A stretch of DNA of 64,000 nucleotides from contig WARS01000015.1 in assembly GCA_008933995.1 (NCBI GenBank), forward strand, positions 1,912,001 through 1,976,000, in the 5' to 3' direction. The stretch comes from Datnioides undecimradiatus. Lineage: Eukaryota; Chordata; Actinopteri; Lobotiformes; Datnioididae. Shown here piece by piece: positions 27,124 to 36,319 of the stretch. The position numbers and the translations under genes were made by a program. The notes beneath the pieces are model-generated. The model saw only the letters and a program-made list of their open reading frames with translations, was not told the DNA's origin and did not search any database. The stretch's first letter is position 1, and every line of letters starts with the position of its first letter.

Positions 27124-27632
27124 TACCAGATATGATCAAAAAGTTCCAAGACTGCACCTTTAATGAGCGAAAAAAACTGTTCCTGCTTTAGATTTGGACG
27201 CCATCCCCTTCCAAGTAGTCACTTTATGCAGAGATACACTGCCCCCAGGGATCCTGCCATCCTTGGAACAGCCCTTGGGAGTCCCGTTGTAGCGTCATGC
27301 ACCATCTGCGACACACGCTTGATCTCCTTCACTGTGTCAAAACGGTGACCCTTCAGCTTGAATTTAATTTTGGTGAAAAGGAAGAAGCGTCAGAGAGCCA
27401 AATCTAGCAAGCAGGAAGACTTGGGAGTGACAGTTGTGTTGGTGCAGCAAACACACCTCAAAACACTACAGTAGGACTTGGTGCTGATGGGGATCAAGGA
27501 TTTATGGTGCCACACTTGCAGGTGTGCAAAAGCTTCTGTTACATGGACATCATCATCATCATGCTGCACTCCGAGTGTTTGCAACAGGAAACTTGAACAA
27601 TTTCAGGTCTCTAAACTTTTTGATGACATATT
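27124..27632 (-). mobile_element. Internally deleted mariner DNA transposon
   Basis: Read on the minus strand, this is a Tc1/mariner-superfamily element of the mariner clade. The two ends form an inverted repeat: TATGATCAAAAAGTTCCAAG at 27131-27150 and the matching end around 27606-27630. Inside lies the transposase C-terminal part: TNTTVTP, then LLDLAL-stop-RFFLF (usually SPDLAPCDFFLF), then KIKFKLKGHRFDTVKEIKR. After a frame change comes LFQGWQDPWGQCISA-stop-SDYLEGDGVQI. The third catalytic Asp position is lost and overlaps an in-frame stop. The element is about 0.5 kb against about 1.3 kb for a full mariner. It lacks the DNA-binding domain and probably the first catalytic Asp, so it cannot move by itself. 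Confidence 0.85.
27190..27530 (-). pseudogene. Mariner transposase remnant (C-terminal part)
   Basis: This is the decayed transposase inside the deleted mariner. The DD34D fold would need three Asp residues; only the region around the third is recognisable, and that Asp has been replaced. At least two in-frame stops and one frameshift are present, so no functional protein is made. The upstream part (27500-27600) aligns poorly and contains a (CAT)n run, which may mark where the internal deletion was joined. Confidence 0.75.
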
Positions 27633-30600
27633 TCATTTTGTGAGAATTGTCTTTTTTAGTTAAATGTGTCTACCATCTTTTCTTTTACATGCCCATATGG
27701 CATTATTAGGGATGTGGGTTGATGTTATTTCCATATTAATATGTAATAGACATTTAATATATTGGAAAGTTTTTGAAAAAAAAACACTTTTTTGTTTGTA
27801 TTTACATCAAAGAATGAATATTAGTTAATAAATGACAAGAACGGAGAAAAGTACAAATAGGACTGGATGTCAGAAGTCTCTAATTCAAACGATAGCAGCA
27901 TATTTTTGATGAATATACCCTGTTAAAACACAGTGATTACAGCAACTCTTTAATAAAAGAGAGATCAAAATGATTTGTAATGTGTACTGAGTTAAGTGTG
28001 AATGGCTGTGATATCTACAAGGTACTGTAGAGTAGGTGAAAAATGGTTATAGTCTGTTATCTCACAACAACCTCTTTGGTTCTTGGCTTTAAGTACACTC
28101 CTTCTGGGCCTGAAGAGCCAAGAGCTCAGACTAAAGAGGGATGAGAGAGACAGAGATAAGAGGTACATTAATCATCTTTCCCCTATGCCTGAGTAGTTTA
28201 TCTAGTCCCATAAAATAAAACAAATAGAGACAATGTGACATGAAAGAATCTGAAAATTGATCTTATGCAATGAAACACAGGGATGAAAGCGTTGGATCTG
28301 TTCAGCTGTGGTGGATGTGTCAGTTTGCCATGTGCTGTTTAGAAACTGCTCCTGCTGCAGATGGGAGACACCCGATCAGCTTCTCTCATGCCTGCACCAC
28401 CTGTCTGGTTGCACTGGACAGGGTGCCACCTGTCAGGACCTACTCCGACCAAACAGGGTTCAGGCATGTTCTCAAATGGTTGGTGAAGATGACATAAAAA
28501 GGGAGTAGGATCCTTTGTCCCATGCTGATTCACAAAACGTAAGACTGTCATCACTGTAGTTCTGCTATACAACAGCCATGGGCATGATATAAAAGTTACC
28601 TTTGAAGTCATACTTTAACCACAATTATGGTGGAGCCCAGGTGTCAATGTGGTTCCCATCAATCAAGCTGACACGACTGGAAAACTATCCAGGAGAATAT
28701 CATTGAAATCATAAATGTAATCAACAGACAGTCCCTAATAGCCTCAGGGGGAGCGATGTCTGCTGCACTATAAAGTAAGTACATGTGTTGTAGTATGATG
28801 TAAATCATTAATACAAACTACGATTTCAAAAGGGAAAATTCAAATCTAAAAGGCTGTAAAATGAGTTCCTTTCACATGCTTCTACCAGAAAACAGGAAAC
28901 CACAATGTTTGCAACTAATAGTTGTCCAGGTTTTGTCAGTCAACAGAGAGGTTTACCTTCACAGACACATTTCTGCAGTCTGACTTGCCATTTTGGTATT
29001 TAAGATGTTATAAAAAGAGAATAATCATATGACCTTTACCTCAAGGTGTATTAACTGCCATGTTCATGAAATCTCAAAGCACGTTCAGGACACAGTAGAT
29101 ATTTTCCTCTCTTCTGGGACTGGGAGTGTGGCATTAAGAGATTAGCACGTGACACAATCTTTAATTCTTTTGTGCTGCAGCTGGCTCTTGGCACTTTGCG
29201 CAATCAGCCCCATTACAGCATCAACATCTGCAATCAGCTGCACAGCTGGAGATCTTCACGACCTTCTACCCCAGTTTAAGAGTGCAGTAACAGCCGTCAT
29301 ATTCATTCAGTTTGGGGACTGATTGTGACACCCTGTGAGTCCCAGTCTTGATTGGGTCTGATTGCACTCCATATTAGTTTTCTTTTTAATTTACAATTTA
29401 GCCACGTGGCAGACTGACCCACAATTGGTGCAATAAAAAAAAAATTAAAACATCAGCAGGCAGGATAGCTTATGTTGCTAAGGAGAACGACGGCTTTAGT
29501 CTGGAAAAGTAAATTCATCTCCATCACATTTAAACTGCTACATTTATACTATACCATTTTAAGTGTGTATCTGTTTTACATTGGCCCTCCATGTAGTGTA
29601 GCTTCCATGTAGTTTTCATTTTAACTTAGTAATTTTAGACGCTTGACATTAAACTCCAGCTTACTATTGCATGTCTGATGCAAGTATCGATTGAGATGGG
29701 ACAAATCCAATTTGTGCATCGCTCTACCCATCACAGCAAAGATCATGATCACTCTGCTGGGTAAAGGTACATTTGCAGCGTATTAACCAGACAAAATAAG
29801 ACTCCTTAACATCTTTTATTGTGAGAGCAAGCTCTCTTCAGCGGTGTCGCAGCTGCCATCTTGCCATCATGGTGGAGAGGAGAAATACGCCCTAAAAAAA
29901 ATCTTACAATGGATATAAACAACTTTAGTCTCATTTATCTGAGGATAGTGCTCCATATGACTCTGAAATTGGTTATTGACTGTTTACCACCATGGTGCAC
30001 ATCCAATAAACAATCACAGGCTGGCATGAAACATATCCTGAAACAAAACCAGAACAGACAAAAGTGCAAGGACCCAGAGAAATTCCCAGCGGAGGAGTCG
30101 AGTTACTAAACATTTATATATTTATGTCGTTTAACTTTGCTGCAATTATTTCAAGCAATTGCATGACTTTCAAGTTCTTATTAAGAGTATAATCAACTTC
30201 CATTCAAGCGAGCATTAGAAAAACAACTGACAAGAGCCACTTTGGAAGGTTGACTGATGCAGTATTATTTTACGAAATAATCCAATCGCTATTTTCTCAG
30301 GTAAAATGTAACACGCCAGATAAAAGAGGTAGAGGTACACAAGAGTGTCTGTACACTGAAATAAATCAGCAGATAAAAGACAATTATGTGTCACATCAGG
30401 TTTCATTCAAGAGGTGAAATGGAATTTGCACAGCTCGGGCTGTATATGATCTGGCTTTTCCATTCAGGGTCACATCATAGCAGAAAAGGTCATTCTAGTT
30501 TTGATGTGAAAGTCTGCTTTCATGTGCGCTATGTATTCACACTGCAATCCTCCTACTAAACTCTGTCTGACAAGTATGTAGTACTAATACCAGTACTAAA

Positions 30601-31245
30601 ATTGGGAATATCTGTTGTGACAGCAGTTGGAGAGTTGGAGAGAGACACTTTAGATTTGAATATTGGGGTTTTGCCTGCCTCAAAGTCGATAAAATGCACA
30701 ATTTAAAAGCATCTATGTGTTCTGGGTGAAAGTGAAATATTAAAACAAAGAGTAGTTTTATTTATTTTGGAATGTCAATTCAATAGGAATTACTGTACAG
30801 TCTGGATAGGGACAGGAAGGGTCATGAGCGGTATGTTGACTTTCATGGTGCATGCATTCTTGTATTTTTCACATACTAAACCGAAATATTATCATTGCAA
30901 ATTAAGATGACAGTAAAATACATTAGCTGCGGTGCTGGAGCAAGAATGCATTTGAAACACTCCTCTTGTTAACTCCTCACATCAAAGAGTCATATCCGTC
31001 CTGTGTCTCGGACTCTTTTAATGACGGTACGGAAATGTACTGTGAGGGCAATGTAAGGACAGCTTCCCTCTTCTTCATGCATGATTTAACACACAAATGT
31101 GAAGGCCCGTACAGTGTAATTCATAGTCCAAAATGAACTGCACACACTCCTTAAAGCTCGGCTGTGACTGGGCAAGAAAGCCTTTGTGATCTTTAAACCC
31201 TTTTCATGAAATGACCTACATGAAGACTTGGAACCTCTGGAACTA
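27633..31245. other. Non-coding stretch, no gene recognised
   Basis: Short frames here do not resemble proteins. No further transposon is recognised. The sequence is ordinary AT-rich, single-copy-looking DNA. Confidence 0.55.
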
Positions 31246-31277
31246 GCTCCTCTCTCTCTCACTCTCTCTCTCACTCT
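31246..31277. repeat. (CT)n microsatellite, imperfect
   Basis: CT units broken by two CACT variants. It lies about 0.85 kb upstream of the CpG-rich promoter patch. Confidence 0.8.
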
Positions 31278-31404
31278 GTGACTTTAAAGCCTTAGTTAAG
31301 GTACTGGAAGATGAAACTACTGGGACTTGCTTTTACTTTGAATAAGTTGGTTCTTACTTTTTGTGCTCCACTGTGGCTGCTGAACCCACACTCACACTTT
31401 CTCC

Positions 31405-31424
31405 TTGTTGTGTGTGTGTGTGTC
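31405..31424. repeat. Short (GT)n microsatellite
   Basis: About nine GT units leading into a CT-rich tail (31424-31445). Confidence 0.75.
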
Positions 31425-31740
31425 TCTTTCTCTGTGCTCTCCCCCAGCAGCTGGATTATAGGACAGTGGAAAAACTTTCCATAAATGTGACACCTCCAGG
31501 GGTTGGCGTGGCATTTTCATCATTTATTTTGGTTTTCATGGGTTTTCGTTCTGCCCAGCGTGATTTCTAGATACAGTGGGAGACAGCAATGGCTAGTTCC
31601 AAAATTGCTTTAAGTACTTTATTACTATTTCTGGCACTATGCTAACTTTACTGCTGCTTGTATAAATGCAAATGCACCAAAAAACCCAAACACTGACTGC
31701 AAAACAGACTGTTTCAACCAAAAAACTATTACGTTTTCAG

Positions 31741-31903
31741 CATTTGGGTACTCAAGGTCCACTAAAAAGAGATTTTCTGGACGTTTCAACTCAGTCAGCG
31801 GATGGAGAGGGTGGAAGGCCAGGAGAAGCGACTGAAAAGCTTAGGAAAATACCCCCGCGAGTGGACCATGGGTTGGGATGCCTTTCAAACAACTTTTTAC
31901 AAG
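31741..31903 (+). other. Possible exon-like open segment
   Basis: An ACGTTTTCAG acceptor-like end is followed by 163 bases open in one frame and then AAG-GTCAGA, a weak donor. The frame reads HLGTQGPLKRDFLDVSTQSA and onward, which matches no protein I know. It lies some 200 bases upstream of the promoter patch, so it would belong to another transcript or is a chance pair of splice-like sites. Confidence 0.15.
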
Positions 31904-32103
31904 GTCAGAATTCAACCTTCAATCTCACGTTATCAGCAGACACTCCCCTAAAAGCAAAAAGCAAGTAAAGCCGGTTGACTGTTATTCATCTTGCTCTGCT
32001 TGAAAAGCTGTTATTTATGGTGTTATAGCATTACTGCATTTGTAAGGTGTTGTTTAAAGCCATGTCACGCTTATTTTTGCTGAATTTGCTGATACAGCTG
32101 TAA

Positions 32104-32121
32104 CAGCGCCCCCTGGGCTGG
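32104..32121 (-). promoter_or_regulatory. CTCF-like binding motif
   Basis: CAGCGCCCCCTGGGCTGG closely matches the reverse complement of the vertebrate CTCF core (GCGCCCCCTGGTGG type). It stands at the upstream edge of the CpG-rich promoter patch, a common place for CTCF. Actual occupancy is inferred. Confidence 0.55.
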
Positions 32122-32260
32122 AATACGTGTCAACATTAGTCGGCTTGATTGGCGACCGACGTCATCACACCCGTGCTGAAGTCAGCGTCACTTGATTGGA
32201 AACGTCATGCAGCAGGAAAAGCATGACGGGAACCTGCTGTCGCACTTTTATTGATGCATT
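32122..32260 (+). promoter_or_regulatory. CpG-rich promoter with CCAAT and CRE-like sites
   Basis: Two inverted CCAAT boxes (GATTGG at 32147-32152 and 32194-32199) lie about 47 bases apart. A near-perfect CRE (CGACGTCA, 32157-32164) and CRE/ATF half-sites (GCGTCA at 32185, ACGTCA at 32202, TGACGG at 32224) are interspersed. By hand count, about 30 CpGs fall between 32100 and 32640, near the number expected without CpG depletion, whereas the flanks are depleted. No clear TATA box is seen, as is usual for CpG-type housekeeping or developmental promoters. The start site is probably just downstream. Confidence 0.65.
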
Positions 32261-32505
32261 TTAAAATAAACCGCGAAGTTTAATACATACGGGACTTTTT
32301 TCTTTTAATGATTTCAGGTGCAGTATTTTTTTTTTTGCCCGGCTTAGCTAGCATCGACGGAGGGTGCATACAAACAGCTGCAAAAATACCTAAGCACGGT
32401 AGAGTAACGGAGGCCAGTTTACCTCTAAACCGGACGGGACCCTAAAAGACGGAGGAGGCAGAAGTGGGCAAGAGACAGCTTCGGTTGAACCCAATACAAC
32501 CTGAG
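32261..32505 (+). other. Probable 5' untranslated leader of first exon
   Basis: CpG-containing sequence between the promoter motifs and the ATG. It includes a T-run near 32325-32335 and an in-frame TAA at 32443-32445, which closes the frame upstream of the ATG and supports the start choice. The exact transcription start cannot be fixed from sequence. Confidence 0.5.
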
Positions 32506-32553
32506 ATGGACATTCAAAACTCCAGGAGGAAAGCGGCCTTCACATACCGGCAC
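32506..32553 (+). CDS. Putative first coding exon, protein unrecognised
   Basis: ATG in a favourable context (G at -3 and +4) opens 16 codons, MDIQNSRRKAAFTYRH, that end exactly at a strong splice donor, GTAAGT (32554-32559), in phase 0. An in-frame stop 61 bases upstream makes this ATG the natural start. The N-terminus is basic (RRK) with no signal peptide or membrane segment. I do not recognise the protein, and no exon 2 with a convincing acceptor and coding frame was found downstream, so intron 1 may exceed 30 kb. If the donor is unused, the frame runs on for 24 more codons to a TGA near 32625. It could also be a non-coding first exon with a chance short frame. Confidence 0.5.
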
Positions 32554-32559
32554 GTAAGT

Positions 32560-34139
32560 CAGCGCAGTCCATCTTATCTCTGCTGTCTGCGTGGCTTTCC
32601 TAGTGGCAATGTGGCCTTCCGTGGCTGAGTTACCGTGTAATTCATTAACGTGTTTTATATTGAGTGCGCAGTTTACCTGAGTGTTGAGTTGCTGTAGTTC
32701 AGGGCTGCTGAAGTTTGCACTCGCAGACACAGGCCACGGTCAGAGCCTGCAGGGCTTTGAACAAATGTTGAATTCCACAGTTTAAGTAGTTACTGTCACC
32801 TGTTTGACAATGTGTAATATGAGAGTTTATAGCTGTATAGGGGTCTTGTGGTTGCCTGAAAGACGCTTCTCATCCTTTATCTCTTAAGTACGCCTTTATG
32901 CATTGAAAGCTTTTGTATATCTTACAGAGACTTGGCCTGTGTGAGTCACGTATGTGATGCATGCAGCCGTTTTGATATGAACGTATACCCGTTATTATTG
33001 TGTCAAGCACGTCGCTGTATGCGCAGTTTCAGTTCTCATCAAAGAAGGGTGGAGAGTATATCAACTCTCTTGAGCTACACTGAACATCAGAGCAAAATGA
33101 AATGCACTGCTTGGTTTGAGATCATAATGTAGTTCTGTCAGGTTTTATCAGAGATGCATGAAATTCAACAGTGAATTGTAGGATTTTTAGGAAAATGCAG
33201 TGTTTTGAAAGGTTGCTTTTGTCTAAAAGTATAGTGGAAAAAAATGGGCACCTGCGTGTATTTGGCGTTTCTTTAGACCAGTAGACACATACAGGAACAA
33301 AGAAGAGTTATTCTTACCTGAGGTGTGGACCTACAACAAACTGAGGAGTTGCTGTCTGACTGATATCAACTCTAATATGTCTGATAAATCCTTGACGGCA
33401 TTGATGTTTGACAGAATCTTAGGTTACTGCCACTTTTGATGCGTCTTTTGATGTGTCTTTTGCATGAAGTGATTAAATACTAAATGTAATGCAAACAGCC
33501 AGGTGGCACTCTGCTACTTAAACTGGTAACTAACTTATTCTTATTGATTAAGGCTCAAAGACACATTTTATGTACTCTGCATAGCAATTCAATTGTTAAC
33601 TGAAAAGTACAAGAAACAGATTTTGTTTAGTTAATAGATTTTACACATTTTAAAACTCAGGTAAATGACTGTAAATCTGGTAGGGGGCTCCAGGTATTAA
33701 ATTAAAGATATTGTTTTTAGAGGATACAGTGTCATTTTCCACGAGGTAAATCGCTATGCCAGATTTATGCCATCCTCGAAACACCTGCTGCAAATGAGTC
33801 ACGCGCCGAAAATAAAATTAATGTATTTGTGTCAATTCAGCTGCAGAACATTCACACCTGACATGCTCCAGTGAAGTGGTTAGAGTTTAAATTAAAAATG
33901 TGCCATGTGCACACAAACACACATGTTCATAAGGGTGCGCACTGGGCATTTGTCAAATTGTTGCTTTCTCCATTGCCTTGTTCATAGAGGAGCGCGAGGA
34001 AAGCAGTGAGAGGTGACCCCTGAGGATACTGTTGCTGTGTGATGTGATTGTATGAGGTGGTGTGACTTGATTGCCCTGAAACAGAATGCAATTCAGCATC
34101 TGACAACTCTGCTGCAATTCAGTACTTACAAAGAATAGC
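32560..34139 (+). other. Probable start of intron 1, non-coding
   Basis: Downstream of the GTAAGT donor the CpG density falls off by about 32.7 kb. No further coding exon, RNA gene or repeat is recognised. Confidence 0.45.

Positions 34140-34164
<25 letters not shown>
34140..34164. repeat. (GT)12 microsatellite
   Basis: Twelve GT units, followed by a degenerate ATGTGCATGTGC stretch. Confidence 0.92.
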
Positions 34165-34170
<6 letters not shown>

Positions 34171-35950
34171 ATGTGCGCACGTATGCTTTACCTCTGAGAA
34201 ACACAAATAATTAAGGAAACAGGAATCAATTTGACTAATTACAGTGGACTCATTCAATTGTCAACACTGCACTTATTGTTAACCTGGAATTTGTTTCTGT
34301 GTAAACAGTTTGAGTAAATATTAGTTAAAAATGAATCGTCAATACGTTTAGTATTTTGTACAATAATGAAGCAATCACGGTGTGCACAAGTAGTTTTATG
34401 TTTGAAGAACTTTAATTATTTTTTTCCAAAATGTTTTTTTCATGCCCCAGTGTTCAGTGCTGCACTTTTACCATATTCTAATTACCTAATTAACTTGTTA
34501 GCTGGTTTGATGGATGACACAGAGAAAGTTGCACCTTTTTCTTTTTGCTCTTTTTGTTATCATTCTCTTTTCTTATTCTCCTCTTCCACTGCCTACAAAG
34601 TAAGGCAAACAAACATCACAACTTGGGAGAGTTTCAAGCCTTCAAACATTTTTTAGAATTGCCAGTGGTGTGGCTAATGAAAGTGAGGTTAACCCAGAGC
34701 AGATGTTAACTCGAGGATCTGGAGATCAGCGAAGGAGCCAGTGAAGATGACCGTCATGATTTAGGAATAAAGCACAGGCGCAATCCCACGTCTCTTTTTG
34801 TTGTGGACATAAACAATTTTGTGCATCCCATGCACCTCCAAGTGCTACTGGCAGTGATACAGCAACTTTTCCAAATGAATGACCATCGCAAGCACTCCTG
34901 CATAATAAAGTCAGTGCAGCACTCAAGAAATATTATAACGTTATGCAAATATGAACCAACTAGTTGTTAAAGAGATTGCATGTGCTGTTTCAAAAACTAA
35001 TGCGATGACATTGTCATGTGGCATAGGAATTGCCAAGAGGAGAGCACCCTTTGTATGTGAAGAGTTTCCTGGTTATGGTAATGACCAGAATAGAATATGA
35101 ATATGACGTTGAAAAGGACAACAAACCACATGTATATATTCCTATACACACTTTGATGGTAATGTCCCCATTGAGTCGTCGCTTTGTCTTTAAATCTGAT
35201 GTCAGGAGGTATTTTACACTATATCTAAATCAGTCACAAATACTTTCACAATTACAATTACCGACCAGCCTCAAACAATCTGAAAAGGCATTTTTGTTGG
35301 AAATGGCCACTATGATTGGTCTGTTATCAGGATGCATTCATTTTTCATTGGTCACTGTGTCCCTGAGGGAGACATTACTTGGGAGACTGTCTTGCCTCTC
35401 AAATGTAGTTTGTTGCGTCGCCCACAGGTCGGCAGAGAGAAGTCAACCTTTCTAAGTCTTCATTTTCATCCAGACATCACTGTGCTGAGCCTTACCCTCA
35501 ACTTATAAAGACATTTTTGTCTTTTGATTGATATTTGGACTGTGTGCTTTGAGGGTAAGCATAATTTCATCAAAAATGCTGCTCGTGACTTGAAGAATTG
35601 TAGAAATGTGGCCACGACGCCATCACACCAGAAAGCAATCGGTTACCATTTAGACTGCAGCGCTTTTTCCAGGCGGCAGTTGAAATGGCAAAGGTTTTCA
35701 ATTTGACCACGTCTTTCTTAGTTTATGTTCAGAGAGTGCTCCCTCAAAGCATGACCAAGCTTGGGTTAGTGCTTGTTGTATTGTCTGCCTTCATTGACAG
35801 AGTTGGGCGTGATTGATGAAGGAAGCTGAATTAAAAAAGACAGTTTTTTACAGGAACTTAAAATGCATAGTTGAGTAATTTGACAGGGGAGTTAATTTAG
35901 CTGCTAATTTTCTTTAAAAATGGCTTTTGGTGTTTTCAGCCTAAATAGAT
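34165..35950. other. Non-coding stretch, no gene recognised
   Basis: A 141-codon open frame at 35030-35455 (plus strand) has no resemblance to a known protein, no repeat signature and no flanking promoter. It is treated as a chance frame. No transposon is recognised. Confidence 0.5.
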
Positions 35951-36250
35951 ACCTCCAGAAGTAGAACGGGAGCCTCTCCTGTGGAACCAGCTCCCAGTTT
36001 AGGTTCACGGGGGCCAGACAACCGCTCCACAGCTAAGAACTGGTTTAAAAACCTTTCTCCTTGATAAAGCCTAGGTTGGCTAAAGTGAGGCCTGATGATG
36101 CACTGAGCTTCTCCGTCCACTCTGTCCTTTCACTCTTATCCCATTAATGCATGCTTGCAAATCCACTTCTCCTGTACCTTTTTGCTTTCTTGTCTGTCAC
36201 ATCTGGCTGCTTTCTGCAGGTATTTCTGTCTAGATCTGTGATTGCAAGCC
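35951..36250 (+). mobile_element. 3' end of a non-LTR retrotransposon (CR1/L2/Rex1-like)
   Basis: One frame reads LLWNQLPV-stop-VHGGQTTAPQLRTGLKTF followed by LLDKA-stop. This matches the C-terminal tail of teleost L2/Rex1-type reverse transcriptase proteins (LLWNQLPVWVREADTLSTFK type). It is followed by the pyrimidine-rich 3' untranslated part, with the typical GATGCACTGAGCT and CCCATTAATGCATG landmarks. The coding tail occupies 35976-36074. The copy is 5'-truncated to about 0.3 kb, as usual for LINEs, and carries one internal stop in the visible tail. A (TTTA)4-5 run at 36300-36319 may be related to its 3' tail. Confidence 0.8.
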
Positions 36251-36299
36251 ATTTACTGTCCCCATGTACCTTCTCAACACCCACTGCTACACTTGCTAC

Positions 36300-36319
36300 T
36301 TTATTTATTTATTTATTTT
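36300..36319. repeat. Short (TTTA)n repeat
   Basis: Four to five TTTA units about 50 bases after the recognisable LINE 3' end. It is either the tail of that insertion or an independent simple repeat. Confidence 0.75.

Noticed and set aside
35030-35455. 141-codon plus-strand open frame
   Set aside because: No family resemblance, no splice or promoter signals, and composition like the surrounding non-coding DNA.
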